Of a stretch of DNA of 7,954 nucleotides, positions 6,205 to 7,954 are shown piece by piece (the stretch's first letter is position 1; every line of letters begins with the position of its first letter). The DNA is from an uncultured Clostridium sp. (lineage in GTDB: Bacteria > Bacillota > Clostridia > Oscillospirales > Acutalibacteraceae). The DNA lies in the NCBI GenBank assembly GCA_934717555.1, contig CAKUYY010000065.1, positions 1 to 7,954 on the forward strand. The letters run 5' to 3'. A model generated the notes under the pieces. The model saw only the letters and a list, made by a program, of their open reading frames with translations, made no database searches and was not told where the DNA came from. The position numbers and the translations under genes were made by a program.

Positions 6205-7563
6205 ATGATCAACACACATGATATTTTAGAAACCATTACTATGATTGATGACGAGCATCTGGATGTCCGTACGATCACGATGGGAATTTCCCTGTTGGAT
6301 TGTTCTGATGAAAACATCGATAAAGCGTGTACCAAGGTCTACGATAAGATCTGCCGATATGCCAAAGACCTGGTGAGGACGGGGGAAAACATCAGCAAAG
6401 AATATGGGATTCCGATTATTCATAAACGCATTTCTGTTACCCCTATCGCTATGATCGCCGCTTCCTGCCAGGGAAAAAATCCTGTGAAATTTGCCCAGGC
6501 TCTGGAGCGCGCTTCTCAGACGACCGGCGTCAATTTTATCGGTGGCTATTCTGCTTTGGTGCATAAGGGATTTGCCCCCGGCGACTATGCCTTGATTGAA
6601 AGTATCCCAGAAGCTTTGAATGTAACAGAACATGTCTGTTCCTCCGTTAATATCGGCTCCACCAAAACCGGCATTAATATGGACGCTGTGGCCAAAATGG
6701 GAAGGATTGTCCGCAAAACCGCGGAATTGACAGCAGACCGTGATTGTATCGGTGCCGCAAAGCTAGTGGTGTTCTGTAACGCGCCGGAGGACAACCCCTT
6801 TATGGCTGGGGCGTTTCACGGTCCGGGAGAGCCGGATTGTGTGATCAACGTAGGCGTTTCCGGCCCCGGTGTGGTACGTGCAGCTCTGGCCAAAGCCGGG
6901 GACTGCGATATCACCGCTGTAGCCGATCTGGTAAAAAAGACCGCCTTTAAGATCACCCGTATGGGACAACTGGTGGCACAGGAAGCGTCCCGGCGCTTGT
7001 GTGTCCCCTTCGGCATTATCGATTTATCGTTGGCGCCTACCCCTGCGATCGGCGATTCTGTGGCTCATATTCTGGAAGAAATGGGACTGGAAGCCTGCGG
7101 GGCTCACGGTACTACCGCCGCCCTGGCTTTGCTCAATGATGCTGTGAAAAAGGGAGGCGTTATGGCTTCTTCCCACGTGGGCGGATTGTCAGGCGCTTTT
7201 ATCCCCGTCACCGAAGACGCGGGAATGATCGATGCCGCCCGCAGCGGTGCCCTCTCCATCACAAAATTGGAAGCTATGACTGCAGTTTGTTCGGTTGGTC
7301 TGGATATGATCGTGGTTCCTGGGGATACTAGTGCAGAAATTATTTCCGGCATTATCGCCGACGAGGCCGCTATCGGTATGGTAAATTCCAAGACCACAGC
7401 AGTACGGTTGATCCCTGCTATCGGCAAGCAGGCCGGAGAAGAGTTGAATTTTGGCGGTTTATTGGGAGAAGGCCCTGTCATGGATGTCAATCGTCATTCC
7501 CCTGCCCGCTTTATCAACCGCGGAGGACGTATCCCTGCTCCCATGCAGAGCCTGAAAAACTAG
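6205..7563 (+). CDS. UPF0210 / DUF711 (PFL-fold) family protein
   Basis: This 452-residue, presumably cytosolic protein belongs to the UPF0210 (DUF711) family, often labelled PFL family because its fold resembles pyruvate formate-lyase. Conserved blocks seen are CSSVNIGSTKTGINMDAV (145-162), HGPGEPDCVINVGVSGPGVV (205-224), GIIDLSLAPTPAIGDSVA (270-287), HGTTAALALLNDAVKKGG (301-318), KLEAMTAVCSVGLDMI (354-369), KTTAVRLIPAIGK (396-408), FGGLLGEGPVM (416-426) and the C-terminal RGGRIPAPMQSLKN. The protein is full length, with no signal peptide or membrane segment. I see no glycyl-radical loop signature, so it should not be called a formate lyase. A GGAGG site lies 5 bases before the ATG, and the ACT gene ends 12 bases upstream, indicating co-translation. 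The biochemical function is not established. Confidence 0.94.
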   Translation: MINTHDILETITMIDDEHLDVRTITMGISLLDCSDENIDKACTKVYDKICRYAKDLVRTGENISKEYGIPIIHKRISVTPIAMIAASCQGKNPVKFAQALERASQTTGVNFIGGYSALVHKGFAPGDYALIESIPEALNVTEHVCSSVNIGSTKTGINMDAVAKMGRIVRKTAELTADRDCIGAAKLVVFCNAPEDNPFMAGAFHGPGEPDCVINVGVSGPGVVRAALAKAGDCDITAVADLVKKTAFKITRMGQLVAQEASRRLCVPFGIIDLSLAPTPAIGDSVAHILEEMGLEACGAHGTTAALALLNDAVKKGGVMASSHVGGLSGAFIPVTEDAGMIDAARSGALSITKLEAMTAVCSVGLDMIVVPGDTSAEIISGIIADEAAIGMVNSKTTAVRLIPAIGKQAGEELNFGGLLGEGPVMDVNRHSPARFINRGGRIPAPMQSLKN

Positions 7564-7569
7564 ACAAAA

Positions 7570-7617
7570 AAAGAATCCAAATACGACACATTATCCAATT
7601 TGTATATTGAATTCTTT
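7570..7617. repeat. Long imperfect stem-loop after the UPF0210 stop
   Basis: AAAGAAT (7570-7576) pairs with ATTCTTT (7611-7617). After a C/A mismatch, CAA pairs with TTG (7578-7580/7607-7609). After a bulged A, ATAC pairs with GTAT (7581-7584/7602-7605). This gives 14 base pairs with a 17-base loop. It starts 6 bases after the stop codon. No T-run follows on the plus strand; on the minus strand seven T's follow. It could protect the 3' end or act as a weak terminator. Confidence 0.45.
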
Positions 7618-7632
7618 GAAACAGGGTACTAT

Positions 7633-7638
7633 TATAAT
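7633..7638 (+). promoter_or_regulatory. Candidate -10 box for the coiled-coil gene
   Basis: A perfect TATAAT stands in the 189-base gap. The -35 is unclear: TTGAAT (7607-7612) gives a 20-base spacer and TTGAAA (7616-7621) only 11. If used, transcription starts near 7645 and the leader includes both following hairpins. Confidence 0.35.
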
Positions 7639-7651
7639 ATTCGACAGATTG

Positions 7652-7682
7652 AAGCAGACAAGGTCGTATCCCATGTCTGTTT
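7652..7682 (+). other. Leader stem-loop A upstream of the coiled-coil gene
   Basis: CAGACA (7655-7660) pairs with TGTCTG (7674-7679). Inside, after an A/A mismatch, GG pairs with CC (7662-7663/7671-7672). Outside, a G-U pair and two A-U pairs extend it. The loop is 7 bases. Only a short T stretch overlaps the 3' arm, so it is not a clear terminator. Confidence 0.45.
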
Positions 7683-7688
7683 TCTGGA

Positions 7689-7727
7689 CGGCGTAGAGAG
7701 AATGGGCTCCCTATTCGCTCTACGCCG
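7689..7727 (+). terminator. Strong GC-rich stem-loop B, terminator or leader structure
   Basis: CGGCGTAGAG (7689-7698) pairs perfectly with CTCTACGCCG (7718-7727). After one A/G mismatch, GAAT pairs with ATTC (7700-7703/7713-7716). After a bulged T, GG pairs with CC, leaving a 4-base loop. It is the strongest hairpin in the window. AATGTTTTCAGG follows, so the T-run is short, and the ribosome site of the next gene begins 10 bases later. It may end the UPF0210 transcript, attenuate the next gene, or both. Confidence 0.5.
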
Positions 7728-7752
7728 AATGTTTTCAGGAGGTGTCTCAACC

Positions 7753-7954
7753 ATGCAAGATATGATTGCTCAGATCGTGGATATGGATCAGAAAGCACAG
7801 TCTATCACCGAAGAAGCCCAACGGGAAAAGGTGAAGACGGAACAAGAAATGATCCAAAAGCGCGAGCAGATCCGCGAAGAGTATCTCTCACGCGCCCGGG
7901 AACGGATCAAAATTAATGAAGTGACCGAGCGTAAAAACGCTCAAGAGCAACTGG
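7753..7954 (+). CDS. Charged coiled-coil protein of unknown function, 3' end beyond window
   Basis: The gene is open from ATG 7753 to the right edge, 67 complete codons. A near-ideal AGGAGGTG site (7737-7744) lies 8 bases before the ATG, which supports a real gene. The product begins MQDMIAQIVDMDQKAQSITE and continues as a helix dense in Glu, Lys, Arg and Gln with heptad-like hydrophobic spacing. There is no signal peptide, membrane segment or catalytic motif in the visible part. Short proteins of this kind in Firmicutes include the stalk subunits (E, G or H type) of V/A-type ATPases, often at the head of such operons, so that is one possibility. It is an inference only, and the next genes to the right would decide it. 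Confidence 0.75.
   Translation, partial: MQDMIAQIVDMDQKAQSITEEAQREKVKTEQEMIQKREQIREEYLSRARERIKINEVTERKNAQEQL

Noticed and set aside
7104..7490. Open minus-strand frame of 128 codons
   Set aside because: It is antisense to the conserved C-terminal half of the UPF0210 gene and is low-complexity in Ala, Pro and Ser, as expected for a shadow frame.
6205..7563. Pyruvate formate-lyase or glycyl-radical enzyme
   Set aside because: The family name PFL reflects fold similarity only; there is no glycyl-radical loop and the length is far shorter than formate lyase.
7514..7798. Open minus-strand frame of 94 codons covering the gap and the start of the coiled-coil gene
   Set aside because: It runs through three hairpins and opposite a gene with a strong ribosome site, with no recognisable protein features.
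1..7954. A new defence, mobile or CRISPR-type system
   Set aside because: All recognisable genes are metabolic or regulatory and densely packed; there are no transposase, integrase, toxin-antitoxin, nuclease or repeat-spacer signals.

Overview
The window looks like chromosomal DNA of a low-to-moderate GC Firmicute, most likely an anaerobic member of the Clostridia (an Oscillospirales-like gut or sludge bacterium is my best guess). The reasons are strong AGGAGG-type ribosome sites, TATAAT/TTTACA-type promoters, very short gene spacing, the non-mevalonate isoprenoid gene ispE, and protein families typical of Clostridia (ACT-domain UPF0237 plus UPF0210, glutamine-type NAD synthetase, an Lrp regulator paired with an aminotransferase). 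I see no mobile element, CRISPR array, tRNA or rRNA.

Left half (1-3586), all on the minus strand. A PHP-domain phosphatase of the histidinol-phosphatase family (2774-3586) is followed by a separate transcription unit. That unit starts at a strong promoter (2704-2732) and carries an Lrp/AsnC regulator (2086-2571), a PLP aminotransferase overlapping it by 4 bases (920-2089), and ispE, which runs off the left edge (1-866). The regulator-aminotransferase pair resembles the Bacillus alaR-alaT arrangement. A 13-bp palindrome abutting the -35 box, centred near -42, is a good candidate for the regulator's own activator site.

Middle (3587-3913) is a divergent intergenic region with a candidate promoter for each direction.

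Right half (3914-7954), all on the plus strand. It opens with a two-domain NAD synthetase (nadE) starting at TTG. Its synthetase half keeps most of its motifs, but its nitrilase-type glutaminase half has lost the catalytic Glu and, apparently, the Lys, keeping only the Cys. This is the most interesting observation here. Next comes a tight pair, an ACT-domain protein (UPF0237) and a UPF0210/PFL-fold protein. This conserved duo has no settled function, and an amino-acid-sensing module is the usual guess. A 189-base gap with three tandem stem-loops and a TATAAT box precedes the start of a charged coiled-coil gene cut by the right edge.

The genes form an ordinary metabolic neighbourhood (isoprenoid precursor, amino-acid transamination, phosphatase, NAD). 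I found no evidence for a new defence or mobile system. The novelty lies in the degenerate NadE glutaminase domain and in several unexplained non-coding elements.
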